The notes under the pieces are model-generated. The model worked only from the letters and a program-made list of their open reading frames with translations. It ran no database searches and was not told where the DNA came from. Shown piece after piece: positions 51,372 through 62,626 of a DNA stretch of 64,000 nucleotides. A program made the translations under genes and the position numbers. The stretch covers positions 1 through 64,000 of the forward strand of contig QANT01007417.1 in NCBI GenBank assembly GCA_003254885.1, read 5' to 3'. Positions within the stretch are counted from its first letter, which is position 1. Each line of letters starts with the position of its first letter. Source of the DNA: Purshia tridentata (taxonomy: Eukaryota > Streptophyta > Magnoliopsida > Rosales > Rosaceae).

Positions 51372-51640
51372 GGCTGATGAGCACTGAGCAGATTCAAGAG
51401 AAACTGCTCGCTGTGGCTGAGACCGAGTGTTTTACCAGTTATAATAAAATTACCGTAATGCCCTCGGGTGTAGGTGTCTGTTTCTCGTTCGCCAGTTAAG
51501 CGAAACGTTTCTTCCGCGGGAAACAAATCGTTGGCCGCCGTATAAATATCTGCAAAAGTAGCGGTGAACTTAGACGACAGCGTTTAAGTAATCTTAGGAA
51601 AAATCAAAGACAAGAAGTTGACAGGACTAATGCAAATACC
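51372..51640. promoter_or_regulatory. Head-to-head promoter of the EamA transporter and PPR genes
   Basis: Only 269 bases separate the two divergent start codons, so both genes must share this sequence for their promoters and leaders. No classical TATA box is placed convincingly for either gene. Both products are organelle proteins, which makes shared control plausible but unproven. Confidence 0.6.
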
Positions 51641-53266
51641 ATGCTCTCCAGAAGCCATTCCATCATCGGCACGACCAAGCTTTGCTTCACTCTCTCACTT
51701 CAGCCACTTCCTAATTCAATTTTCCAATTCTCGTCTCTCAGTCTCATCCAAACCCCAAAACCCTCCGACCCACCAATTCCTCTGACCAAGCAAGCCTTCA
51801 CCACCCTCTTGGAATCATGCTCTTCATGCCCAAACCACCTCAAACAAATCCATGCCCTCATCCTCACCACAGGCCTCTCTGTCAAGAACAGCCTCTTAAC
51901 GCAACTTCTCACCAACTTCACACTCCTAGGGAACATGTCTTATGCCCGTCAATTGTTCGACCAAATGCACAAGCCACGTATTTTCCTATGGGACACCCTT
52001 ATCAAAGGGTATGTCAAAAATCACATTTTTATTGAGGCTGCCTTTGTTTATAGACAAATGCACCTTCTGGGTGTTCGTCCTGACCAATTTACTTACACCT
52101 TTGTGGTCAAGGCATGTGCTGAACTGCCCGAATTATGGGCTGGATCAGCTGTCCTTGCTCATGTGGTGAAATATGGCTTGGAGTTTGTTGCTATGGTGAG
52201 GACTGAGTTGCTGATGATGTATGTGAAATTTGGGGAATTGGGTTTGGCGGATTATCTATTTGAGACTATGGTTGCCAGAGATTATGTTGCTTGGAATGCT
52301 TTCATTGCGGCTTGTGCGCAAAATGGACATGGTGGTAAGGCTCTTGCATTGTTTCGCCAGATGGGTATGGCTGGAATTAAGCCTGATGCTTTCACTATTG
52401 TGAGTGCTTTTTCAGCTTGCGGTCAATTAGGATGTTTGGAGACTGGGGAAGAAATATATGGGGTCATGAGAAAACATGGGATTGTTAGCAATATAATTGT
52501 TGCCAATGCACGGCTTGATATGTATGTGAAATGTGGCAGCGTAGACATGGCTGAGACTTTGTTTGAGGATATGCATCAGAGAAATGTTATTTCCTGGAGC
52601 ACTATGATATTGGGGTATGCCATAAATGGGGAGAATGAAAAGGCATTGAATATGTTTTCTAGGATGCAGAAAGAAAGAGTGCAACCAAATCATGTCACCT
52701 ATCTAGGAGTTTTATCTGCATGTAGCCACGCTGGGCTAGTAAATGAAGGCAAGGCTTATTTTATTGACATGGTTCAATCTCGTGACAAGAATATTCAACC
52801 TAAAATAGAGCACTATGCTTGTATGGTTGACCTTCTTGGCCGGTCAGGACATCTTGAGGAGGCTTATAATTTCATTAGAAGTATGCCAATTGAACCAGAT
52901 TCTGGGGTTTGGGGGGCTTTATTGGGGGCCTGTGCAATCCACCATAATATTGAACTGGGCCAGCGTGCAGCTGATTCACTTTTTGAATTAGCTCCTGTTA
53001 TTGGTTCATATCATGTCTTAATGTCGAATATATATGCAGCTGCTGGAAGGTGGGATTTTATTGATAATGTGAGGCTCAGAATGAGAAAAGGAGGTGTTAA
53101 GAAAATAGCTGCCTTTAGCTCAGTTGAATTTATGGAAAATGCCATATTTTCTATGGCGGGACAGAATGCCCCCAGAGTCATCAGGAATATATGCAAAGTT
53201 GGAGCATTTGTTGAGACTGGTGAGGAGTATAGGTTACGTTCCAAATACCAGCACTGTGTTTCATGA
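51641..53266 (+). CDS. Pentatricopeptide repeat protein (PLS class), organelle-targeted, C-terminus out of frame
   Basis: A single exon, as usual for PPR genes, encodes 541 aa. An N-terminal Ser/Leu/Gln-rich stretch suggests organelle import. Then follow P, L and S repeats, with typical phrases ITWSTMILGYAINGENEKAL-like (residues about 300-330), VTYLGVLSACSHAGLVNEGK and EHYACMVDLLGRSGHLEEAY, and the E domain SGVWGALLGACAIHHNIELG to VRLRMRKGGVKKIAAFSSVE. From about residue 496 the frame leaves the family sequence, and the last 45 residues are not PPR-like. The lost E+ and DYW sequence is still present downstream in other frames. PLS PPR proteins choose RNA sites for C-to-U editing in plastids or mitochondria. 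The remaining PPR-E protein could bind RNA, but whether it functions is unknown. Confidence 0.85.
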   Translation: MLSRSHSIIGTTKLCFTLSLQPLPNSIFQFSSLSLIQTPKPSDPPIPLTKQAFTTLLESCSSCPNHLKQIHALILTTGLSVKNSLLTQLLTNFTLLGNMSYARQLFDQMHKPRIFLWDTLIKGYVKNHIFIEAAFVYRQMHLLGVRPDQFTYTFVVKACAELPELWAGSAVLAHVVKYGLEFVAMVRTELLMMYVKFGELGLADYLFETMVARDYVAWNAFIAACAQNGHGGKALALFRQMGMAGIKPDAFTIVSAFSACGQLGCLETGEEIYGVMRKHGIVSNIIVANARLDMYVKCGSVDMAETLFEDMHQRNVISWSTMILGYAINGENEKALNMFSRMQKERVQPNHVTYLGVLSACSHAGLVNEGKAYFIDMVQSRDKNIQPKIEHYACMVDLLGRSGHLEEAYNFIRSMPIEPDSGVWGALLGACAIHHNIELGQRAADSLFELAPVIGSYHVLMSNIYAAAGRWDFIDNVRLRMRKGGVKKIAAFSSVEFMENAIFSMAGQNAPRVIRNICKVGAFVETGEEYRLRSKYQHCVS

Positions 53267-53523
53267 TGTGGACATAGAGGAAAAGTTGGCCACGCAGCCC
53301 CACGCTAAGCAGTTACTGTGAAAAGCTTGCCATTGCATTTAGTCTTACAAATCTGAGGCCCGAATGCCCCATTAGGGTGATAAAGAATTTGAGGATGTGT
53401 GGTGATTGCTATAGTTTCTGTGAATTTGTATCTAAAATTACTAAAAGGGAGATTATCATGAGGGATAAAATCCGTTTTCATCATTTTAGAAATGGTGATT
53501 GTTCATGCAACCACTTTTGGTGA
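53128..53523 (+). pseudogene. Decayed E+/DYW domain of the PPR gene
   Basis: After a one-base shift near 53127-53135 the sequence reads YFLWRDRMPPESSGIYAKLE and SIGYVPNTSTVFHDVDIEEK, the E+ start of the DYW region. A second break near 53300-53320 is followed by CEKLAIAFSLTNLRPECP, VIKNLRMCGDCYSFC, ITKREIIMRDKIRFHHF and a terminal CNHFW in place of the usual DYW. The histidine of the deaminase HxE motif falls at the second break and is not seen; the CxxC (CGDC) is retained. The editing-enzyme part is therefore degenerate. Confidence 0.8.
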
Positions 53524-53889
53524 CCGCAAGATTTAATGAGGACTTGGAATTGGTAAACAATAAAGAGATATTTTGGTGGTTCCTTTACTATCAATTTTGA
53601 GGTGTGCTTGGAGAAGAACCACTGATGAGCTCATCATGGATACTAACTATTGTCCAAGGGTAACTACAGTATTGCCTACAATGACGTCAATAATGCTTGT
53701 ACTAGCTTGTGCACTTGTATCGACAAAGGAAGAAGGAAAAAGGTATCAACTCAAAAGATTTATCTTCTTTAGAAATGCCAAAAACTTGGATTTCCTACCA
53801 TGAACTTCTGTGTGGTTCTAAATTAATAGATTTGGTGTAAGAAATTTTCTTGGTAGAATGTTTCAGTTCTGTATTCAAATACAATACTT

Positions 53890-54330
53890 TCAAATGCCAG
53901 AGTTGTGGTTTTATAAAGTATTCAATTTGGAAATGGAAGCCACATCCAAGACTTTGACACAGAATAATGTGCAATGTTTGCCACCAAAGTCTCATCAAAA
54001 GCATTACTAATTAATTTTGATTTTGTTGGCTTGGCACTAGAAGACATGCGTAATTTTGATTTTCTAGATAGATTGCAGAGACTAAACGTTCTGATGGATG
54101 TTGCCTCGGAATTGGCATGTCCCCATCTCATGGTTATTCAACACTCATGGTTCACTGTGATGTAAAGCCAAGCAATGTCTTGATGAAGATATGGTTGCAC
54201 ATGCATCTGACTTTGGCATTTCCAAACTCTTGGGAAAAGCGGCATCTGCAATACTAACCAGGACCTTTGCTACGATTTGGATATGTGACATTTCTAATCT
54301 ATTGTTTTACGAGAGGCAATGTTGTTCACC
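53890..54330 (+). pseudogene. LRR receptor-like kinase pseudogene fragment (kinase domain)
   Basis: Pieces in changing frames match the kinase domain of FLS2/EFR-type LRR receptor kinases: VFNLEMEATSKT (normally VFNLQ..GA.KSF), then LQRLNVLMDVASELACPH (normally IMIDVASALEYLHH), a STPMVHCDVKPSNVL-like stretch near 54145-54180, and ASDFGISKLLGKAASAILTR near 54200-54260, whose DFG is kept. There are several frame changes and stops, and the ectodomain is absent. It lies on the same strand, a few hundred bases behind the PPR gene. Confidence 0.7.
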
Positions 54331-55906
54331 AGTTTTGCATGCTCAAGCTAATTTTCGTATCCAGTTTTGCGTGATGAGCACAAAATGGTTATCTGCCAGG
54401 ATTCGAAATTTCCAGCTCCTCTAATATTTGCATACCAAATCGAGCACAAGTGCTATAAGCGATGAAAATGCTTCATCCAATTTGATCTCAGACACGTTAT
54501 ACGAACCGTAGGTGCAAACTAGCAATTCCTCTGCACAGGTTTTGTTTATTATCTGTTGATTTTGAGTTTTTACAATGTTCGGTTTGGGTCAACTTTCCTT
54601 GCAAGCATTGTTACCTCTCCTCTGCTATGAGAACCCCCTCTCTCCTTTGTGAGAATCCCCCTGGTCCCTTCTCATTTTCTGCTTCTTTTTTCTTTCTCAT
54701 ACCCCTCCCCACCTGGTTCTCTCTCATCCATCCCATCTGTAATATGATGAATGAATATGAATGTTTATTGATGACTGCGCGAACCAAAATTAGCAGAAAC
54801 TGACTTTTCATTGGCACCCGACGGGGTTACAAATCACAAAGATTTAAAAGCCCTCTCCCTAGGAGATTTTTGGGTTCTCATAACAGACCTGCCCAGTTCT
54901 ACCACACTTTTTCAACTTTTAGAGCGTCATAGCCTAGTGTAAAGGAAAGGGCTAAGCTTCAGCTCAAGCTTTTTCCCTTCCTCACCACGTTGGCTTTCTC
55001 TCATGATTCAATCTTTAGCTGTTTTGGAATTTTTTGTTTTTGTTTTTTGTTGTATGGTAGGATCTATTAGAGTTCTACCATAATATAATTAAAAATGAAG
55101 TGTGCTAGTACTTTATATAATTAGACTACATCTTGTAGTCAAAGACTCAAGTGGGTGCAGTTACTGTTTTCAAGGGATAAAGATATTGAAGTCAGTAGAG
55201 AAGTGGGATTAGTTATTCTTTCTATTGTTGAGGATAATATTGTAAGCATAAAAAAAACCAAGAGAAAAACAAAAAACAGAACTGATACTGTGATACTGCT
55301 TCACTATAAATGAAAATTTGAAACTTTAAACACATCCTCATTCTGGCATTCTGGATTCTCTGTCAAAACTCAAAGATATCCTTCTCCTTCTCATAAAGTC
55401 CTCATTTCAAGCTGTCACAAAAGCCACAATTTTTTCATTTTATAGTGATGCCATTTCACTTTTTCTAAGTTACAAACATTACTACTTGAAGGGACCAAAT
55501 GCCCCGATATTATTCTTCCAAGAAACATTTTTTTGTCGTTAAACAAAAGGAAGTACCAAACAAAACCCTGCACTGTTTTGGTCAATCAATGGAAGCAATT
55601 TATTTCTATTTATGACTCCCAAGGCCTCTCTATGCATGCCTTTTCCTTCTTTTACGTTTAATTTATTTGTTTGTTAGTGCATTATTTTATTAATTATGTT
55701 GCTACTTGGCTCTGACAAAAAAATGTTGCAACTTGGCCTTGAATTGATCGCACCCATAATGAACATGTTAAGCGAAGCCCCTCTACTCCCATATTTGGTA
55801 GGTATATAGGCTGCTATAAACTTCTCTTTAAAGTTTCATCCTTAACAATAACTAAAAAATCCTTGTAGACTGTATTATTAATTTACCAAGATTAAAAAGA
55901 TCCATG

Positions 55907-56251
55907 TGTATATAATGATGAATGTGACCTACATTAAGAACATTAAAAGAAGTAGTAAATTGAGATTGATTTAGTGAGTTGAGAATAAAAGCTCATTTCT
56001 TACGCACCCAGATTCATACTCTTCCTTCCCCTGTAATAAAAAAAAAAAAAAGAACATTAATAGGAAGTATGTTTGGTGGTATGTATATAATGATGAATGT
56101 GACCTACATTAAGAAAATTAAAAGAAGTAGTGAATTGAAATTGATTTAGTGAGTTGAGAATAAAAGCTCATTTCTTACGCATCCAGATTCATACTCTTCC
56201 TTCCCTTGTAATAATAAAAAAAAAGAACATTAATAGGAGTATGTTTGGTGG
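55907..56251 (+). repeat. 175-bp tandem duplication
   Basis: Two copies start TGTATATAATGATGAATGTG, at 55907 and 56082. Both include GAGAATAAAAGCTCATTTCT and end with a GTTTGGTGG phrase. They differ by several substitutions and by the length of an A-run, so the duplication is not very recent. Confidence 0.88.
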
Positions 56252-57056
56252 TTGATATTGGGATAAACTTGGCCTTTCAGCCATGTTGTGAACCAGTGTG
56301 GGATCTTTATCTTGGTCATTGGCTTCCAATATTGGTGATAAAAATAAAAATAATAATTCAATGAATACAATGAAGGAACCAAAAACTTATATTTAAATTA
56401 AAAGAAAATAAGAAAAAGAAACCAGCTATCGATGAAATATTGCAGCAAAATCTTGGGGTGGGTGGAAGCAATAAACGAGTTTTATGGGAGTTGACGTAGA
56501 GAGAGATGAGGTAGTTGCATTTCCATCAGACAGTCTTTAACTTGCTCTCATTTATGAATGATTCCAAGCAAACATTCATTTCGTGGGAAAATACCACCTT
56601 CCCACAAAATAATTAATAACCTTGACATGTTAATTATTTGAGCAGAATCTTTTAATTTTCGAACTAATCAAAAACTTAGATTAGAAGAAATTGGAAATTT
56701 TGGGGTTCGTACTGCCCTTTTTCCTCAATTTTTTAATGGGATTCACCAATATTTCAGTTTACACAACTCATTCCAAGGAAGTTTCTATGGCTTTGTTTAA
56801 TTGTTGATCTAACCTTGAGAGCTTGAACTTTGTTTTGTCCACACATAGGTGACATTAAGAGAACAACTAATATTATATTAGGGAGGCGATTTTTCTCCTT
56901 TTACACTCCACATTTTTCTAAGATTTTTTGTGTGTGTACTTTTTATATGTATTTCCAAACCTTATATTATATGAGCATAAGTTAAGAAATGCATCTGAAT
57001 TGGAGCTTTGTCCAGTTTGGCTGCCCTTATTTAAATCTAAGAGCACCCTGCTCAAA

Positions 57057-57220
57057 CAGGTGCATCTATATATTTGAGGTGTATTTGTATTTTTTCAGCT
57101 AAATATACTCGGCATGTGCATTTGTATATTAAGTGAATCTGCATTTTTGAAGCTACATCGATTTGGCATGTGAATCTGTATATTGAGGTGCATCTGTATT
57201 TTTTCGAGCTGCATTTGTAG
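57057..57220 (+). repeat. Degenerate minisatellite, three units of about 54 bp
   Basis: Units start at about 57057, 57111 and 57165. Units 2 and 3 begin GGCATGTG. Each unit holds two half-copies of a GTGCATCTGTAT-like phrase. Because 54 is a multiple of three, an 82-codon minus-strand frame stays open through it. That frame shows a repeated Cys/Lys pattern but no recognisable family. Confidence 0.75.
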
Positions 57221-58944
57221 TTTTTGAGATGAGCCATTTGCACAAATTTTGCATATTCAACTATTTTCGAAGATGTACATACTTGTCGGGTGCTCAACAA
57301 ATATTTTTTGCTTGAAACTCAAGTGGTTTATCCAGTTGTCTTTTTTATAAACATTTTTAATAGTTGAGTCCTAATATTTAATGGACCCAAATATAAATGG
57401 GAGAGTGCCCATTGACCAGAAAGAATTGAGGGAGGAGTGCCCGGATGAGTGGGTGGCTCTTCATGCAAAAAACTTTAGCAGCAACCATTAATATATGTTG
57501 GGGGAATAGAATCCTAAATCCTGAGGAAGCGTGTTGGCCCATGAGTCATAGAGACACGCATCTCCTTTGAGAAACAAAATGGGTGCATTTAAGTCAATAT
57601 ATGCAGATGGGGACTTCTAGGAACAATCAATCAATCCAAACAGTCCCACACCCCCGCCAATATTTAAAGCCAGGCTACTTTCAAAGTTTCAAAGCCTTGC
57701 ACCACAAGAACCATGTCCTACTAGCCTTGCCCATGTGGCTCAACACTATACGCTGATCTTTTCAGCCATACTCTAGACCAATGGTCAGGATCCTTTGCAT
57801 TGAATCAGTGCTGCTTCGATTAGGTCTAGTTATATTTGCAATAATGCACAATCATGGAGAATTGAAGGAACATTAATTGGATGCTCGATCCGATCTGCAT
57901 GACAATGAAACTGATAGCTATATATTCTTTTATTTTTAATTTTTTTGGTACAACTTATACATGAGTAGTGCTACAGGCATTATCTTGTATTTTTATAAAT
58001 ATACAATTGATGTAAAAATTTGTCATTTATATATCTGCGTGACAACAGAACTACTAGCTATACAATATTTTTTTATACAAGCTATACATTCTTTACATAT
58101 TGTTAACCTATATGGAGGTATTTGGTAATTTCGTGTGGAAATTAATATTACAATTAATTTACCATCATTTCTAATTTTCTACTTTTTGTTTTTGCCTTTT
58201 GGGTACTGAAACCAATAAATAAATTAAATTAAATAATATTGAACCCCCAAAAACCGTGATTTCTATATATTTGACCAAGCATTAGAAAAGGAAATGACCT
58301 GAAACCCGAATCCCATAAGCCTCTATCGAAATTAATTAAATATATTCCAAAGTCATCAATTTGTATTCTAAGATTTAATTAACTTTTCTGTATCTGCTAG
58401 CTGCAAACAAGTGTGTATATGCTAGTGAGGCACTGGAATTGAAGGGGTATGACAGTGTATCGATCGATGTCATTCAGGAAAGGAGGGAGCCAATGATATA
58501 TAGTGTATAAGGGTTATGAGGGGTGGCCTAGATCAAAGAAGGACCAGTAGGAATAATAACTAGGGCAATTAATTTAAACACAATGAATTTGAACAGTACA
58601 GAAAGTAAGAACATGATCCATCAGTAGCTAGCTAGTAACTAGTACTGCAAAAGAAAGAAATTAAGAAACAAAATGAGAGCATTAACACTAGCCTCCCCAT
58701 TTTTCTTCCCCTTTACCATTCTCAGCATTGCTGTTCTGCCCATAACCTCATCAAAAGTTACTGAAAAGGCTAAAGAAATTAATGCTCTCAATGCTCATTC
58801 TAATTCTAAATAAGAACAAAAAGAAAGAAATTAAATAAAAACTGATAACAGAAAGATATTACAGTCATTTTTACTTGATCAATTTTAGCATTGATGAATA
58901 CAGCAGCAGCAGTAAAACCCCAACTACTCATATTATGATGATGA

Positions 58945-59346
58945 CTAGTTGTGAAGGGGGTTTGGACCTGTATGAACTATTCTCTTGTTTTCTCCGTACA
59001 ACTTGTCCGGATCATCGCCACCGCCGTTGATGCCCACCAAGGCATCATCACGAGATGGAGTACTCGAAGGTGCATGAAACGACACTTTGTCGACAAGAAA
59101 ACGTGCTTTCCTCGGCGGTGACCTAATTAAATGACCAGTCGTTTGGTCATGATGATGAATGCCAAAAACCAAACTTGTTTGAGCACAAATTAAGATGACC
59201 CAGAAGAAGAAAATTGGATTAAATATTCTAGCTGCAGCTCCACGATGTCTGCTTCCTGCTCTCGATCTCGATCTTGATCTTGTTGTTAAAGTACTACTAC
59301 TACTGCTACTAATACTACCTCGTGTAGAGCAAGCTCTTATATGCAT
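58945..59346 (-). CDS. CLE: CLE peptide precursor (CLE16/17-like)
   Basis: A single exon encodes 133 aa. The last 12 residues, 122-133, are RIVHTGPNPLHN, a complete CLE dodecapeptide directly before the stop and preceded by a basic KR context. Arabidopsis CLE16 and CLE17, as I recall, carry RLVHTGPNPLHN and RVVHTGPNPLHN. Residues 43-61 form a hydrophobic signal or anchor segment, preceded by an unusually long Ser/Arg-rich stretch (residues 7-40). The middle of the protein is variable, as in all CLE precursors. After secretion and processing, such peptides signal through CLAVATA-type LRR receptor kinases to control meristem or vascular growth. The start is the only Met in the frame. The intronless structure is normal for the family. 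Confidence 0.92.
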   Translation of the reverse strand: MHIRACSTRGSISSSSSSTLTTRSRSRSRAGSRHRGAAARIFNPIFFFWVILICAQTSLVFGIHHHDQTTGHLIRSPPRKARFLVDKVSFHAPSSTPSRDDALVGINGGGDDPDKLYGENKRIVHTGPNPLHN

Positions 59347-62023
59347 TGCACCAACTACCTATAAATGAAAGCTTCAAACAGCTAGCCAAGAGAAAACCAT
59401 AAAACACCTTGAGATGGATATTGTGGCGGCCTCAGGGTCTCTAACTCACACTAGCTACTGTGCTAATACTGTAATGGAAGTGGGGTTTTGGTGAATTAGT
59501 TAGGAGAGGAGTAAGAGAGAGATCTTACAACCTTTGTTGGTGCTTTTTCTCCTTGTCTTGTGGGTCGTCTAGGCACATGATATTCTTGAGTCTTGACCCT
59601 TGAATCGGGGAACCTTCTTATATTTCTTATTTCACTAGTTCTGAAACACTTGGGACTTTGCACCTTTTAATTTACACTACTCACCCCCACAACACCAACT
59701 CACCAGCTAGTACAGCTCGCTTTGATATTTTTTTTTTGGGGTTCTCGAATTGCTTTTGGGTATCTGTATGGTTTTTGTGTTCTGATGTTTTTATATAAGA
59801 ATAATACTGATGTTTCTCATGGCTCATATTCTATGCTGCTGTTTGGAGATCGAGAGAGTGTGTGTGTGTGACTGTCCAGTATTGAGAGCCGTTGTCACCG
59901 GAACACATTTATATATATAAGTAATATTCAAATCTTTTTTTTTTTTGTCGCAAATAATATTCAAAGAGGAATATTGCTACGTGTCATGTCTTTTGTGTTT
60001 TCTCGATCTCTTCTCCTATTTATTCTGTAATCTAGTCTCCCTTACCGTGCAAGTGAAATCTTTTTAACTATTGGTTTTTAATAATTGAATAGAAATCTCT
60101 AATTTCAAAAAGGGAAAATGTTGTGTACCGACTACCGACTATTTTTTTTTCCAATTTTTATTTCATAATTTACGTTGCATCAATTTATTCAATATGATTT
60201 ATTTATTCTTATACGTATTTATAAAATATAATGTATGAATTCCAATTTCCATTAGAGTTGAGAAAAAATAATTAGGACCAAAAGTTTGAGTAAATGGCAT
60301 TGTCCATCTGATCAGCAGTAAAAAAATCAGTAGAAGTTTAATTATATCCACTGCTGTTTATGTAACAACTTTTAAATGTATCTTTTGATCACTTATTTTG
60401 TAGGTTCCAATTCCAATTATGTGTGTAAGTCCATGCCATGGGACAATAATATACAAACTTGAGAGCTATTTATTTATATGATATTTTTTTTAAGAATAAA
60501 ATTTTTATGTAAGTTATAATTATTAGTACATAATAAAAGAGATAAATAAATAAATATATATATATGATAAATAAGTTTTTATACTCTCTTGAATAGTCAA
60601 ATGTACATAACACACTCGTAATATTTGAGGTAAGGCGTCTTCGTCGATAATAGTCTCATAGTCAATGAGGCATCGATCATTGGTCCGCGCCAAAATTAAT
60701 CGTTCACATGCACATGGACTAGTACGCAAAGAAATGTTGGACCAACGCATACAACTACCACATATGATCAATTTGGGAATGACAGCTAAACCAGTCGACC
60801 AATATCAAATCTTAATTATATAGTATTAATTAATGAAGTCAAAGCAACCTACATTACTTTTGTCAACAAGAGATCAACGGTCCTGATTCTTTGATCTGAC
60901 TGTTAACCGTTCCTTAGAATGACGGTACCATGAATTTCATACCATTACACGATAGCCAAGCAGTTTTTTAAGATGGGCCTTTATCCAGCCCAATCTCAGA
61001 CCGCATGAGAGCCCATTACCCTAATTAGTAATATTACGAGACAACATACAAACCCTATAGGAATCAATTTATTTTCTTTTGCAAATACGAAATGTAATTT
61101 TGTAATTACAATTAATATTTTTTTCATGGATGTGATTACAATACTTAAATGGGCAATCACACCAAGAAAAAAAAAGTAAAATCTATCGATAAAAATTGCA
61201 ATTGTTGGAGTTCAAAAATTGCACTTTATATAATTATTGTCTAAAACCAACCGTTGTAATATTTTTAATGTGAATGTTGGTGGCTTGCTTTGTAATTAAT
61301 AACCCACTTTATTTATTTATTAGCTGGATTCTAAGAAATTTCGGATATTGGGTATTGGTTATGATTCCGGGTTCATTATGCACTTTTGGTTTTGATAACG
61401 CTTAAAACATGTTAGATAAAACACGGCTTCCTTATCTGAACTGCTTCTGGGTCGCCCAGTTATGTTTGGTTTGACAACACATGATATGGGTTTTTGCTCT
61501 AAACATCTGCATTTTTAAAATTGAGGATTCAAATTGTACCTGTAATCATATTTGCGCCAACTTCGTGGTATCCAGCTATGACCTCTGTACCCTTTTTGTC
61601 CAAAGTCCTCCACAATGTCGAATTTGCTACTACTGGACTAAAATTTAACGAGTTTCCTTGTTTGTAGCGTTAAGACCCAGAACCATAGAGTCATATACTA
61701 AAACTTTTTGATATCTCTGTAACGGGTCTTATATGTATATGTTTAGATTAACTTCAATTTTATCTGAGTACATGCTTAGGTAAGCTAGTGGGGTGTGTGT
61801 GTGTGTCTTTCCAATTTTCCATCCATGCCATGAGGAGGCCTTCTAAGAAGGGAGCTGGCTAGTAGCCAAAGGGAGCCAGCTCCTCTCCAATTGCAAATTG
61901 GAGATGGCCAGTTAAAATCTGGAGTGTTCATTGCACAGAATTATAACATTATGAAAATCATTTGCTGATGGCATAAAGAATTCTATGATTTTCTTTTAAT
62001 GCACGGTTAGGTTGAAACTGTTG
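59347..62023. other. CLE promoter and gene-poor DNA
   Basis: The first several hundred bases are the likely CLE promoter. It contains a short GT repeat near 59857. No other gene is supported up to the solo LTR. A pair of hairpin-forming inverted repeats near 61.85 kb is listed separately. Confidence 0.5.
61851..61903. repeat. Two adjacent perfect inverted repeats (hairpins)
   Basis: GGAGCTGGCT at 61851-61860 pairs with AGCCAGCTCC at 61874-61883 (10 bp, 13-nt loop). Directly after it, CTCCAATT at 61885-61892 pairs with AATTGGAG at 61896-61903 (8 bp, 3-nt loop). Neither matches a known plant microRNA that I recognise. Confidence 0.8.
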
Positions 62024-62028
62024 ATATG

Positions 62029-62620
62029 TGGCTCGGTTTGGGCTTATGGCATGTGGCTTATTTTTTGCAAGCCCATTTGATGCCTTCTATGCGGGCCTAC
62101 TTTAAACCCTTTGGGGACTCTCTGCTGGCAGCATGTATATAAGACAAAAAATAGCTTTTGTGTCTTGGGATTGTAAGAGAGTAAATAGAGGCAAAAAGGG
62201 GTTGGCTGTAGAAGAAGTGTGAGGTCTTTCTTCCTCTTGTTAATGATTGTTGGACGATTTCTAGAAAAAGGAAAAGACTACGGCTGTTGTTTTTTGATTC
62301 TATTTCTATTCTTCTGGTATGTGTTGTTATTAGAGAAAGGAATCCCTTTCTTTTGTTAGGTGGTGTTCACTGCTATGTACCATTAGATAGAAAGAATATT
62401 TTTTTGTATGGGCTACTGCCATTTGTAATAGCCTAGAGCTATTTTGTATTTTGTAACCTCCAGTTGAATTAGTAGATTTGTTCTTGCTGCTCCGTGGATG
62501 TAGGCTAAGCCGAACCACATTAAATTTTGTGTGTGTTATCTCTATACTCTACTCTTGTATCCTTGCTCTTATTCTTGGTCTCTCTTTGTTTTTTGTTATT
62601 TTGGTGCTCTGTTCTCAACA
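62029..62620 (+). mobile_element. Solo LTR, probably Ty1/copia-like
   Basis: The element starts TGTTGATATG and ends CTCAACA, with TGTTGA/TCAACA terminal inverted repeats. It is flanked by a perfect 5-bp target duplication, GAAAC (62024-62028 and 62621-62625). Inside are a TATATAAG promoter-like site near 62136 and a phrase near the end (CCGTGGATGTAGGC, GAACCAC) that I associate with plant copia LTRs. There is no internal region, so it is a solo LTR left by recombination between two LTRs. The clean target duplication suggests it is not very old. Confidence 0.85.
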
Positions 62621-62626
62621 GAAACT

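Larger units (their letters stand above)
53524..58944. other. Gene-poor region between the PPR and CLE genes
   Basis: Apart from the kinase pseudogene fragment and two tandem repeats listed separately, I see no gene in these 5.4 kb. Short frames have no family resemblance. There are many AT-rich runs. Confidence 0.5.
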
